Notes: generated from the sequence alone by a model not told the origin. Shown: positions 1-6,529, numbered from the stretch's first letter. The stretch is DNA of 11,250 nt from Clostridiales bacterium (GCA_003533405.1 DQDL01000101.1:9378-20627), one strand, 5' to 3'. Translations and numbers: made by a program.

Positions 1-439
1 GGAGGACACCGACGGCAAGGTCGATGTGTTCATCGCAGGCGTCGGCACCGGCGGCACGGTCAGCGGCGTCGGCGAGTATCTAAAGAGCCGCAACAAAGAT
101 ATCAGGATCGTGGCAGTTGAACCCGCAGGCTCGCCGCTTCTTTCCGAGGGTAAGGCAGGCTCGCACAAAATTCAGGGCATCGGCGCAAACTTCGTTCCCG
201 AGAATTTTGACCGCACGGTAGTGGACGAGATAGTAACCGTCACCGATGAGGATGCATTTGCAGCAGGCCGCCGGATAGCCCGCAGGGAGGGCCTTCTTGT
301 CGGCATAAGCTCGGGCGCTGCGCTGCACGCCGCCATCGAGCTTGCAAAGTGCCGTGAAAACTACGGCAAGACCATCGTCGCCCTGCTGCCGGACACCGGC
401 GAAAGATACCTCAGCTCAGCAATGTTCAAGGAGAACTGA
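1..439 (+). CDS. cysK: Cysteine synthase (O-acetylserine sulfhydrylase), 3' part only
   Basis: This is the C-terminal 145 residues of a PLP-dependent cysteine synthase, which makes L-cysteine from O-acetylserine and sulfide in the cytoplasm. The gene enters from the left edge, with codons in frame from base 2. The GTG at 26 is internal, since homologous sequence continues upstream of it. Visible family marks are the PLP phosphate-binding loop GTGGTVSG, the HKIQGIGANFVP segment, GISSGAA (the serine that meets the pyridine nitrogen of PLP) and the ending LPDTGERYLSS. The N-terminal part with the PLP-binding lysine lies outside the window. The stop is 4 nt before the cysE start, so the two genes are almost certainly co-transcribed. 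CysE supplies the O-acetylserine that CysK consumes. A CysM-like enzyme is possible, but the motifs and the cysE neighbour favour CysK. Confidence 0.93.
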   Translation, partial: EDTDGKVDVFIAGVGTGGTVSGVGEYLKSRNKDIRIVAVEPAGSPLLSEGKAGSHKIQGIGANFVPENFDRTVVDEIVTVTDEDAFAAGRRIARREGLLVGISSGAALHAAIELAKCRENYGKTIVALLPDTGERYLSSAMFKEN

Positions 440-443
440 TGAT

Positions 444-1085
444 ATGTTCCGTGATTTGTTTGAAACCGTAAACGCATATTTGGCAAGAGACCCCGCCGCC
501 CGAGGCCCGCTGGAGGTTCTGCTCCTTTACCCCGGTGTCAAGGCGGTTAGCTACCACCGCAAGGCGCACTGGTGCTATGAGCACGACCTCAAGTTTCTTG
601 CAAGGGCGATCTCTCAGCTCAGCCGCCACCGCACCGGCATCGAGATACACCCCGGTGCAAAGATAGGCAAGCGCCTTGTTATCGACCATGGCATGGGCAT
701 CGTTATCGGCGAGACCGCCGAGATCGGCGACGACTGCCTCATCTACCACGGCGTGACCCTTGGCGGTACCGGCAAGGACAGTGGCAAGCGCCACCCGACG
801 ATAGGCAACAATGTGCTCATCGGCACCGGCGCAAAGGTGTTGGGACCGTTTAAGGTGGGAGATAACAGTCGAATTGCGGCAAACTCCGTTGTGCTCAGCG
901 AGATACCGCCAGACAGCACCGCAGTCGGTGTTCCGGCAAGGGTGGTCAGAAGAGCCGGCGTAAAGGTCGACTATGCAAGCGAGGTCGATCAGGTCAGTGT
1001 CGCAGACCCCGTCGCCGAGGAGCTTGCGGCCATCCGCCGTGCGCTGTGCGATATCAATACAAAGCTTCAAACCATGGAAAAGTGA
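444..1085 (+). CDS. cysE: Serine O-acetyltransferase
   Basis: A 213-aa serine acetyltransferase that makes O-acetylserine from serine and acetyl-CoA, the step before CysK. Residues 1-60 form the helical N-terminal part, here short as in the EpsC/CysE type of Gram-positives. From about residue 65 come left-handed beta-helix hexapeptide repeats containing DHGMGIVIGETAEIG (81-95, the catalytic Asp-His region) and VTLGGTGKDSGKRHP (104-118, acetyl-CoA site), then GVPARVV. A helical tail (about 180-213) follows. I chose the ATG at 444 because AAGGAG (428-433) lies 10 nt upstream and the protein then begins MFRDLFETVNAY, the usual start of this family. An ATG at 342 is in frame but lies inside cysK. 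It is the second gene of a cysK-cysE pair. The C-terminus does not end in the isoleucine that docks into CysK in E. coli, so formation of the synthase complex is uncertain. Confidence 0.95.
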   Translation: MFRDLFETVNAYLARDPAARGPLEVLLLYPGVKAVSYHRKAHWCYEHDLKFLARAISQLSRHRTGIEIHPGAKIGKRLVIDHGMGIVIGETAEIGDDCLIYHGVTLGGTGKDSGKRHPTIGNNVLIGTGAKVLGPFKVGDNSRIAANSVVLSEIPPDSTAVGVPARVVRRAGVKVDYASEVDQVSVADPVAEELAAIRRALCDINTKLQTMEK

Positions 1086-1099
1086 AAATTGCAAAAATT

Positions 1100-1123
1100 A
1101 CGCCCCATCAAACGATGGGGCGT
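1100..1123. terminator. Bidirectional intrinsic terminator between cysE and the ABC transporter gene
   Basis: A 10-bp stem is closed by a 4-nt loop: CGCCCCATC at 1101-1109 pairs with GATGGGGCG at 1114-1122, plus the A-T pair 1100/1123. Read on the minus strand it is followed by a run of T (complement of the A run at 1093-1097), so it fits best as terminator of the minus-strand ABC gene, which stops 9 nt away. On the plus strand it lies 14 nt after the cysE stop but has a poorer T tract. Confidence 0.85.
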
Positions 1124-1131
1124 TAAACATT

Positions 1132-4086
1132 TTATTCTGTTCTCAGTGCAACAACGGGGTCTTTGTTAGCTGCAACCTTGGAGGGGATAAGTCCCGCAAT
1201 GACGGTAAGTCCCATGCTTATGAGCACGAGGATAACGGCAGCTGACGCAGGCAGCACGGCGTTAATGGAATAGATTCCCGTCAGGCTGTGGACTATTGCA
1301 TTTATCGGGACGCACAGCAAAATAGTGACCATGATGCCGATAATGCCTGCACCGAAGCCGACGATGATGGTCTCGGCGTTGAACACACGGGAGATGTCCC
1401 GCTTGGATGCACCGATGGCTCGCAGTATGCCGATCTCCTTCGTGCGCTCAAGCACGCTGATGTAGGTTATAATGCCGATCATGATGCTCGATACGACAAG
1501 ACTAATGGCCACGAATGCGATGAGTACATAGGAAATGACATCGATAATGGTCGTGACGGAGCTCATGATAAGGCCCACATAGTCGGTGTAATTTATTTTG
1601 TCGTCCTTCTCAACGCTGTCGTTGTAGTCCTCGATTATCTCTGCAACTGCATCCTTGTCGGCGAAGGTAGAGACATAGATGTTAACGGCGGCGGGGGAGG
1701 CAAGGTCAACATAGCCGAGCTTGCGCAGGTTTTGCTCGTAGCTCGAGTCGGAGAAGGTCTCCGGCATGAAGTTATCGTAAATGAGCTTGTAGCCCTCGGC
1801 TGTAAAGTAGCACTCATCAAAAGCTTCGGCAAGCGCCTTGGTCGAGAGCTTGCTCATGTTGCTCTTGACTTCTTCGGCGTACTTTTTGGATATCTGCTCA
1901 GACATCATCTCACGCATGTATGCAAACAGCGTCTCATCGTCCATGGATGCGAGCATTTCCTTGTACTCGGGGTAGTTTTCAACGACCTTGGCCTCAATGT
2001 CCTTGCGGCTCACATTCTTAAGCTGCTCGTCAATGGTCGAGTCAATGTATTTCTGCGGAGCGACCGACATGTACGACACATAGATATCGGCCTTTTTTGC
2101 CTGGCTGAGATCCTTGCAGTAATCGGTGACGGCTTTTTTAATTTCGTCATCTGTGAGCGCCTCGTTGCTTTCTTTAAACGGCAGGCCGGTGAACACATCG
2201 GTGGTCTTGTCGTCAAGCTGCTTCTTGACAAAATCCTTTGCCTGCGTTTCCTCAACGACCTTCTGCGTAAGTGCGTTAGTGTAGCCTATAGCGCCGGTCA
2301 TCATGCCGGACACGGCATCGTCGCTCTGGCGAACAACGCCGACTATCTTAAGCTCCATGGCGTTATTGTACAGTGTCTTGAGACCCAGCTCGTCGGTGCT
2401 TATATCCTTGTACTGCTTGGTCACGGGGTCAAGCTGATAGCAGTCGGCAGGGAGGATGAGACGGAACGACTGCTTGCATATATCGGCATAGCTCCAGCTT
2501 TCGACCTTCGTCTGCTCGGGCTGCTTACCGGTCATGTACTGTGTCATTGCGCTCATCATGTCGTTTGCCGACTTAAGGCCGAGCGCATACAGCACGAGGT
2601 CTGAGACCTCGTTGTTCTCGTCGACTATCAGCACTGCTTCATCGTAGCTTTTCGGCCACGAGCCGTAGAGTACATCATACTGCTGCTTAAGAAGCGGGCT
2701 TATAAGCTCGTCGCCCTCCCCGGGCAGCATCTCCTGCCACACAACGAAGCTGCTTTGTGTTGAGCTCATGCCGGAGGAGCTCATCATATTGTTCATGGAC
2801 GAGCTCACGGAGGCCTCGGCCTCCTCGCCGATCACGGCACTGCGCATCTTGCTCATGAGCGACATGACATCCGATTGAATAATTTTGCCGTCTGTGTCCT
2901 TTGCGTACAGGTTCATCGGCAGATCGTAGCTGTACTGGATATTCGACACATGCTGGTGCAGCGGTGTATCGCTGCTCATCTGCTTGTCCAGGTATTCCTT
3001 AAACGCCTTGAGGTTGTTCCTCTGCACCTCGGCCGAGGACATTGCATTCATCATGTCGTACATGATGGTGTTCGAGTAGACAGCATCGTTGTCGTGCACA
3101 TTCTCGCCGTCGGCGTTATTAAGCCCCATCATCGTGGTCATGAGCTCGGTCATGTCGACAGACTCGGCCATAATTGACAGCGGGTAGGACGACAGAGTGT
3201 CCTCCTGCACCTTGTCAATGTAGTTGTTGACACCCGTGGATATCGACAGTATCAGCGCAATGCCGATGATGCCGATGCTGCCTGCAAACGAGGTAAGTAT
3301 TGTGCGCCCCTTTTTGGTCATGAGGTTATTCAGCGACAGGGAAAGGGCGGTGATATAGCTCATTGCGGTCATCTTGGCAGACGGAGCGGACTGCGTTGTG
3401 ACCTCGGTGTCGTACGGCTGCGAGTCATCGGTGATAAGGCCGTCCTTGAGCCGGATTATGCGGGAAGCATAGCTTTCGGCAAGGTCGGGGTTGTGCGTGA
3501 CCATGATAATGAGCTTGTCCTTTGAGATCTCCTTGAGTATCTCCATTATCTGCACGCTCGTGTCCGAGTCGAGCGCACCCGTCGGCTCGTCGGCAAGCAG
3601 AATGTCGGGGTCGTTTACAAGCGCTCGTGCGATGGCAACTCGCTGCATCTGGCCGCCGGACATCTGGTTAGGCTTCTTCGTGAGCTGATCGCCCAAACCG
3701 ACCTGCTCGAGTGCGTGCACCGCCCGTTCACGGCGCTCGGCCTTTGAAACGCCCGAGAGCGTCAGCGCAAGCTCGACATTCGACAGCACCGTCTGGTGCG
3801 GTATGAGGTTGTATGACTGAAAGACAAAGCCTATCGAGTGGTTGCGGTAGCTGTCCCAGTCGGGGTCCTTGTAGTCCTTTGTGGAGCGGCCGTTTATGAT
3901 AAGGTCGCCGTCGGTGTAAGTGTCAAGACCGCCGATGATGTTCAAAAGCGTTGTTTTGCCGCAGCCGGAGGGACCCAAAATGGCGACAAACTCGCTCTCA
4001 CGAAACTTAAGGTCGATGCCCTTGAGCGCATGAACGGTCTCCTCTCCGACGGCGTAATCCTTGGTAATGCCCTTTAGCTTCAGCAT
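1132..4086 (-). CDS. ABC transporter, fused ATPase-FtsX-type permease (MacB-like)
   Basis: A 984-aa protein joining an ABC ATPase to one FtsX/MacB-type permease. Residues 1-225 are the nucleotide-binding domain: Walker A GPSGCGKT (38-45), Q-loop Gln90, signature MSGGQ (142-146), Walker B ILLADEP (162-168) and H-loop His198. One membrane helix (about 262-286) leads into an extracytoplasmic domain of some 550 residues, followed by three helices (about 849-878, 907-930, 947-968) and the FtsX motif ERTKEIGILRAIGASKRDI (880-898). This topology is that of mechanotransmission (type VII) ABC systems, which move lipoproteins, peptides or toxins or activate cell-wall hydrolases. Two copies should dimerise. 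The outer domain is far larger than MacB's and rich in methionine. I chose the ATG at 4086 because GAGGA lies 11 nt upstream (complement at 4098-4102) and the protein then begins MLKLKGITKDY. The longer open frame up to 4311 runs antisense through the tRNA and is not real. The substrate is unknown; no partner membrane-fusion protein or two-component system is nearby. Confidence 0.93.
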   Translation of the reverse strand: MLKLKGITKDYAVGEETVHALKGIDLKFRESEFVAILGPSGCGKTTLLNIIGGLDTYTDGDLIINGRSTKDYKDPDWDSYRNHSIGFVFQSYNLIPHQTVLSNVELALTLSGVSKAERRERAVHALEQVGLGDQLTKKPNQMSGGQMQRVAIARALVNDPDILLADEPTGALDSDTSVQIMEILKEISKDKLIIMVTHNPDLAESYASRIIRLKDGLITDDSQPYDTEVTTQSAPSAKMTAMSYITALSLSLNNLMTKKGRTILTSFAGSIGIIGIALILSISTGVNNYIDKVQEDTLSSYPLSIMAESVDMTELMTTMMGLNNADGENVHDNDAVYSNTIMYDMMNAMSSAEVQRNNLKAFKEYLDKQMSSDTPLHQHVSNIQYSYDLPMNLYAKDTDGKIIQSDVMSLMSKMRSAVIGEEAEASVSSSMNNMMSSSGMSSTQSSFVVWQEMLPGEGDELISPLLKQQYDVLYGSWPKSYDEAVLIVDENNEVSDLVLYALGLKSANDMMSAMTQYMTGKQPEQTKVESWSYADICKQSFRLILPADCYQLDPVTKQYKDISTDELGLKTLYNNAMELKIVGVVRQSDDAVSGMMTGAIGYTNALTQKVVEETQAKDFVKKQLDDKTTDVFTGLPFKESNEALTDDEIKKAVTDYCKDLSQAKKADIYVSYMSVAPQKYIDSTIDEQLKNVSRKDIEAKVVENYPEYKEMLASMDDETLFAYMREMMSEQISKKYAEEVKSNMSKLSTKALAEAFDECYFTAEGYKLIYDNFMPETFSDSSYEQNLRKLGYVDLASPAAVNIYVSTFADKDAVAEIIEDYNDSVEKDDKINYTDYVGLIMSSVTTIIDVISYVLIAFVAISLVVSSIMIGIITYISVLERTKEIGILRAIGASKRDISRVFNAETIIVGFGAGIIGIMVTILLCVPINAIVHSLTGIYSINAVLPASAAVILVLISMGLTVIAGLIPSKVAANKDPVVALRTE

Positions 4087-4123
4087 ATGGTATTCCGTCC
4101 TCAGATAAAAAGTATAATAAAGT

Positions 4124-4152
4124 ATTATCTTCCATGATGCCCGCAAAGTCAA
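4124..4152 (-). promoter_or_regulatory. Sigma-A-like promoter of the ABC transporter gene
   Basis: On the minus strand TTGACT (complement at 4147-4152), a 17-bp spacer and GATAAT (complement at 4124-4129) match the vegetative promoter consensus. A second possible -10 box, TATACT (4111-4116), lies further downstream. The promoter fires away from the tRNA promoter at 4183-4211, so the two share about 30 bp of upstream DNA. Confidence 0.75.
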
Positions 4153-4182
4153 TAGAGTTCGCAGAAAGTTCACAAGCTGAGA

Positions 4183-4211
4183 TTGACAATTTGTGAATGA
4201 TGGGTTAAAAT
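4183..4211 (+). promoter_or_regulatory. Promoter of the tRNA-Arg gene
   Basis: A perfect -35 box TTGACA (4183-4188), a 17-bp spacer and TAAAAT (4206-4211) end 13 nt before the first tRNA base. This is the near-consensus, short-leader promoter expected of a singly transcribed tRNA gene. Confidence 0.85.
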
Positions 4212-4224
4212 CTAAAGGCAATAT

Positions 4225-4301
4225 GCCTCCGTAGCTCACCCGGATAGAGCGTGCGCCTCCTAAGCGCAAGGTAGTGAGTTCGAGTCTCGCCGGGGGTGCC
4301 A
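4225..4301 (+). tRNA. tRNA-Arg (anticodon CCU)
   Basis: A complete 77-nt cloverleaf with encoded CCA (4299-4301). The D arm is GCTC/GAGC. The anticodon stem TGCGC/GCGCA encloses the loop CTCCTAA with anticodon CCT at 4259-4261, reading AGG arginine codons. The variable loop has 5 nt. The T stem GTGAG/CTCGC (one G-U pair) carries the loop TTCGAGT. The 7-bp acceptor stem pairs GCCTCCG (4225-4231) with CGGGGGT (4291-4297) and contains two wobbles, one of them the terminal pair G1-U72. The discriminator base is G73. The gene has its own promoter and terminator and no tRNA neighbour in the window. Confidence 0.95.
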
Positions 4302-4334
4302 GAAAAAGCACTTGCTGTCAGCAGGTGCTTTTTC
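4302..4334 (+). terminator. Intrinsic terminator of the tRNA-Arg gene
   Basis: It begins right after the tRNA CCA. A 14- to 15-bp stem (4302-4316 with 4320-4334, one G-U wobble) is closed by a 3-nt loop, and the 3' arm contains five T. Because it is symmetrical and A-rich on its 5' side it could also act on minus-strand transcripts. It directly abuts the hairpin array that follows. Confidence 0.9.
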
Positions 4335-4336
4335 AA

Positions 4337-4522
4337 TGAAATTCGTTCCTTTGGAACGAGTGAAATAGCTTCGTTATGAAATATTTGCTTTGCAAATGTG
4401 AAATATGCCTGCAGCATATGAAGAAACGAATTTTATTTCATTTTCTGCGTCAGCGGAAAATTTCATGATCCGCAGGATCATTTCATGTCGCATAGCAACA
4501 TTTCATTATGTGCTTCATAATG
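4337..4522. repeat. Inverted array of TGAAAT/ATTTCA motifs separated by small hairpins
   Basis: The motif TGAAAT occurs at 4337, 4361, 4377 and 4399. Its reverse complement ATTTCA then occurs at 4435, 4460, 4480 and 4500. Almost every interval is a short self-complementary hairpin: 4343-4359 (7 bp, loop TTT), 4366-4376 (4 bp), 4383-4397 (6 bp, loop TTT), 4403-4419 (6 bp), 4441-4460 (8 bp), 4466-4480 (6 bp, loop GCA), 4486-4500 (5 of 6 bp) and 4504-4522 (7 bp). The stem sequences differ while the architecture is kept. The left and right motifs can pair in nested order, which would give a tower of four-way junctions. The whole element is roughly self-complementary, so the strand is undefined. 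It has no convincing reading frame. I do not recognise it as a named family. It could be a miniature mobile or REP-like element, a structured RNA or a cruciform DNA site. Confidence 0.85.
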
Positions 4523-4690
4523 TTTGCGGATGCGTTATTTTAAAAGAGAATAAGCTTATAGATTTGTCCATGAACTTTGCGGTCGGGGTCATTAAGATCT
4601 TTTAAATATCAAGCATCACTCATTTGCGTCGAGATTTTGATTGATGAAATGTGCGATGCAAAATCTGACCGACAAAATCGGTAGTTTTTC
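4523..4690. other. AT-rich intergenic DNA with no gene seen
   Basis: This stretch lies between the hairpin array and the next promoter. It holds an 8-bp inverted repeat, AGATTTTG (4632-4639) with CAAAATCT (4659-4666), and a weak hairpin ACCGA/TCGGT (4668-4682) followed by a short T run that might be a poor terminator. A lone TGAAAT at 4645 may be a remnant of the array or chance. No ORF here has a ribosome binding site. Confidence 0.5.
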
Positions 4691-4719
4691 TTGCAATCTT
4701 AGCAGCAATCGGCTATAAT
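4691..4719 (+). promoter_or_regulatory. Promoter of the membrane protein gene at 4758
   Basis: TTGCAA (4691-4696), a 17-bp spacer and a perfect TATAAT (4714-4719). The start of transcription would fall near 4726, giving a leader of about 30 nt with AAGGAG just before the ATG. Confidence 0.8.
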
Positions 4720-4757
4720 GAACAAAGTGTAAACAAATACGACATAAGGAGAAAAAT

Positions 4758-5348
4758 ATGACCGCTCGTAAGGTTTCGTTCAAGAACAACAAAACATCGG
4801 AAAGATACACTCTTGAGAATAAGTACAACACCACAAGGTACACTCTGCTACTCGTAATTGGCTTCACGCTGATTAACATTGTCCTGCTCGTAACTAACAG
4901 TGACCGATATTTTCTGTTCTCGGCCTACATTCCCTATACCGTTGCAACGCTGGGCATGATTCTGTGCGGCAAATATCCCCTTGAGTATTACGGCGGCGGC
5001 AGCCTGTCCGACTATAACTTCATGGATCAGACGGCATTTGTCGGATTTATTGCACTGGCAATCATCTTGGTCGCACTGTATGTTCTGGCGTATGTTTTCT
5101 CCAAGAAACTGAGACCGGGTTGGCTGATATTCGCTCTGGTCATCTTCATTCTTGACACACTGTTTATGTTTATCGATGCCGGTATTCAGGCCGATATGAT
5201 CATCGATTACCTGTTCCACATTTGGGTCATCGTGAGCCTTGCCATCGGTATGAGCGCAGGCTGCAAGCTTAAGAAGCTGCCACCCGAGGAAGAGGAACTG
5301 GCCGAGGAGGCAGAGACCGTGACTGTCTCGGCAGACCCCGAGGAGTAA
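4758..5348 (+). CDS. Uncharacterised five-helix membrane protein
   Basis: A 196-aa integral membrane protein that I do not recognise. After a polar, basic N-terminus (1-27) come five probable membrane helices at about 28-46, 53-71, 92-114, 120-141 and 148-168, then KLKK and a strongly acidic cytoplasmic-type tail (176-196, including EEEELAEE). A glycine/tyrosine-rich loop (LEYYGGGSLSDYNF, 75-88) lies between helices 2 and 3. There is no signal peptidase site and no catalytic motif I can name. The start at 4758 is well supported by AAGGAG 6 nt upstream and by the promoter at 4691-4719. It is a single-gene transcription unit with a strong terminator. Nothing in the neighbours suggests its job. 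Homology to small DUF-type membrane proteins of clostridia is likely but untested here. Confidence 0.88.
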   Translation: MTARKVSFKNNKTSERYTLENKYNTTRYTLLLVIGFTLINIVLLVTNSDRYFLFSAYIPYTVATLGMILCGKYPLEYYGGGSLSDYNFMDQTAFVGFIALAIILVALYVLAYVFSKKLRPGWLIFALVIFILDTLFMFIDAGIQADMIIDYLFHIWVIVSLAIGMSAGCKLKKLPPEEEELAEEAETVTVSADPEE

Positions 5349-5361
5349 TACAGAGACTTTT

Positions 5362-5393
5362 AAATCGGCAAGCCGAAGCTTGCCGATTTTTTG
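5362..5393 (+). terminator. Strong intrinsic terminator after the membrane protein gene
   Basis: A perfect 12-bp stem (5362-5373 with 5378-5389) has a CGAA loop and is followed by a T run to 5392. It lies 13 nt after the stop codon. Confidence 0.95.
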
Positions 5394-5422
5394 TTCCGTT
5401 TTGGCGAAAACTGTTGTATAAT
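5394..5422 (+). promoter_or_regulatory. Probable promoter of the FMN oxidoreductase gene
   Basis: There is a perfect -10 box TATAAT at 5417-5422. The best -35 at 17-bp spacing is TTCCGT (5394-5399), a weak match that begins right after the preceding terminator. Transcription would start near 5429, leaving a leader of about 23 nt. Confidence 0.55.
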
Positions 5423-5451
5423 TACTTCAAAAACAGATGGGAGAGAGTGAA

Positions 5452-6471
5452 ATGACATACAAGGAAGTGCTTGCGGAGGCACGGAAGCATATCGGACCGA
5501 AGTGCAAGGCATGTCCCGAGTGCAACGGTCTCGGCTGCGGAAACACCATACCGGGTCCCGGCTCGAAAGCCCCGGGCAACGGCGCAAACGACAACTGGAA
5601 GGCGTGGCGGCCGTACAAGCTCAACATGAACACGATGGTGCCCAACACGCCGGTCGACACCGGCGTCAAGCTATTCGGCAGACGCATCGAGCTGCCGCTT
5701 CTGACCGGCCCTATCGGCTCGCTGCGAGCGCAGTTCCACCCCGAGGACGATATCCGTGACTATAACCGTCAATGCATCACAGCATGTGCGCAAGAGGGCG
5801 TGTTTGAGTGCTTCGGTGACGGACTGTTTGACGGCGTGACCGAGGATGCGGTCGAGGCAAGCAAAAGCTGCGGCGGTATCGGCATACCCATCCTAAACCC
5901 CTTCTCACAGGAGGAGATACTCAAAAAGATAGAGCTGTGTAAGGCAGGCAACCCCGCCGCCATCGGCATAGTCATCGACAGCGCAGGGCTGCCGCACCTC
6001 AAAAGCAGACCCGATGCGGGCACGAAAACGCCCGAACAGATACGCAAGCTCAAATCCGCTGTTGACTGTCCATTCATCGTGAAGGGCGTACTGAACACCA
6101 AGTGTGCAGAGCTTGCGGTCGATGCCGGAGCAGATGCAATAATCGTCTCAAACCACGGCGGCAGAGTGCTCCCGGATGCGCCCGCGACTGCGGAGGTGCT
6201 GCCGGAGATAGCCGAGGCTGTCGGCGGCAAGACCAAGATCATCGTCGACGGCGGAATACGCTCCGGCTACGATATATTCAGGGCGATCGCACTTGGTGCG
6301 GACGCAGTAATGATATGCCGCCCGGTGCTTGTGAGCTATTACGGCGGCGGCACGGAAGCCATAAGGGTATATATTCAAAAACTCAAGGACGAGTTCTCCG
6401 ACGCAATGTATATGTGCGGTGCTCGCAAGGTGTCCGACATAGACGGCAGTATGATCAGATTATCAAAATAA
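5452..6471 (+). CDS. Alpha-hydroxy-acid-oxidase-like FMN protein with N-terminal cysteine cluster
   Basis: A 339-aa TIM-barrel flavoprotein of the FMN-dependent alpha-hydroxy-acid dehydrogenase family (lactate/glycolate oxidases). Family marks are LLTGPIGS (83-90), Asp176, IVKGVL with Lys211, SNHGGR with His235 and Arg238 (catalytic His/Arg), and the FMN-phosphate region VDGGIRSG (265-272) and GADAVMICRP (282-291). The N-terminus carries CKACPECNGLGC (Cys18, 21, 24 and 29), a spacing suited to an Fe-S cluster or zinc and absent from classical glycolate oxidase. The tyrosine that contacts substrate in glycolate oxidase (in QLYVYKDR) aligns with Asn149 in ILNPFSQEE. Substrate and electron acceptor are therefore uncertain; in an anaerobe it is unlikely to be a true oxidase. 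I chose the ATG at 5452 because GGGAGAGAG (5439-5447) sits just upstream. An in-frame ATG at 5437 lacks a ribosome binding site. It is transcribed alone. Confidence 0.88.
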   Translation: MTYKEVLAEARKHIGPKCKACPECNGLGCGNTIPGPGSKAPGNGANDNWKAWRPYKLNMNTMVPNTPVDTGVKLFGRRIELPLLTGPIGSLRAQFHPEDDIRDYNRQCITACAQEGVFECFGDGLFDGVTEDAVEASKSCGGIGIPILNPFSQEEILKKIELCKAGNPAAIGIVIDSAGLPHLKSRPDAGTKTPEQIRKLKSAVDCPFIVKGVLNTKCAELAVDAGADAIIVSNHGGRVLPDAPATAEVLPEIAEAVGGKTKIIVDGGIRSGYDIFRAIALGADAVMICRPVLVSYYGGGTEAIRVYIQKLKDEFSDAMYMCGARKVSDIDGSMIRLSK

Positions 6472-6484
6472 GAAAAAAAGAAAA

Positions 6485-6514
6485 AAAAGAAGCAGCCTTT
6501 CGACTGCTTCTTTT
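6485..6514. terminator. Bidirectional terminator between the FMN protein gene and cstA
   Basis: An 11-bp stem (6485-6495 with 6504-6514, core GAAGCAG/CTGCTTC) has an 8-nt loop. It is preceded by long A runs and followed by T on the plus strand. Read in the minus direction it is followed by a very long T-rich tract (complement of 6472-6488). It lies between two convergent stop codons, 59 nt apart, and can serve both genes. Confidence 0.9.
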
Positions 6515-6529
6515 CGTATATGCTGTAGA

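Noticed and set aside
426..1094. 222-codon open frame antisense to cysE
   Set aside because: It is the complement of a well-supported cysE, has no ribosome binding site or family motif, and arises from the codon bias of the sense gene.
1288..2604. 438-codon plus-strand open frame inside the ABC transporter gene
   Set aside because: It is antisense to the conserved permease and outer domain. The translated sequence is low in family-like motifs and there is no promoter or ribosome binding site.
4087..4311. 75-codon N-terminal extension of the ABC transporter frame
   Set aside because: It would run antisense through the tRNA gene and the promoter. The ATG at 4086 has a ribosome binding site and the normal family start.
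4337..4522. CRISPR array
   Set aside because: The repeated motif is only 6 nt, changes orientation midway, and the intervals are self-complementary hairpins of 10 to 20 nt; no cas gene is present.
4570..4605. Short peptide frame MNFAVGVIKIF
   Set aside because: It has no ribosome binding site or promoter and is only 11 codons long.
4668..4688. Intrinsic terminator ahead of the membrane protein gene
   Set aside because: The stem is only 5 bp with a 5-nt A-rich loop, and no upstream gene on the plus strand needs it, since the tRNA already has a strong terminator.
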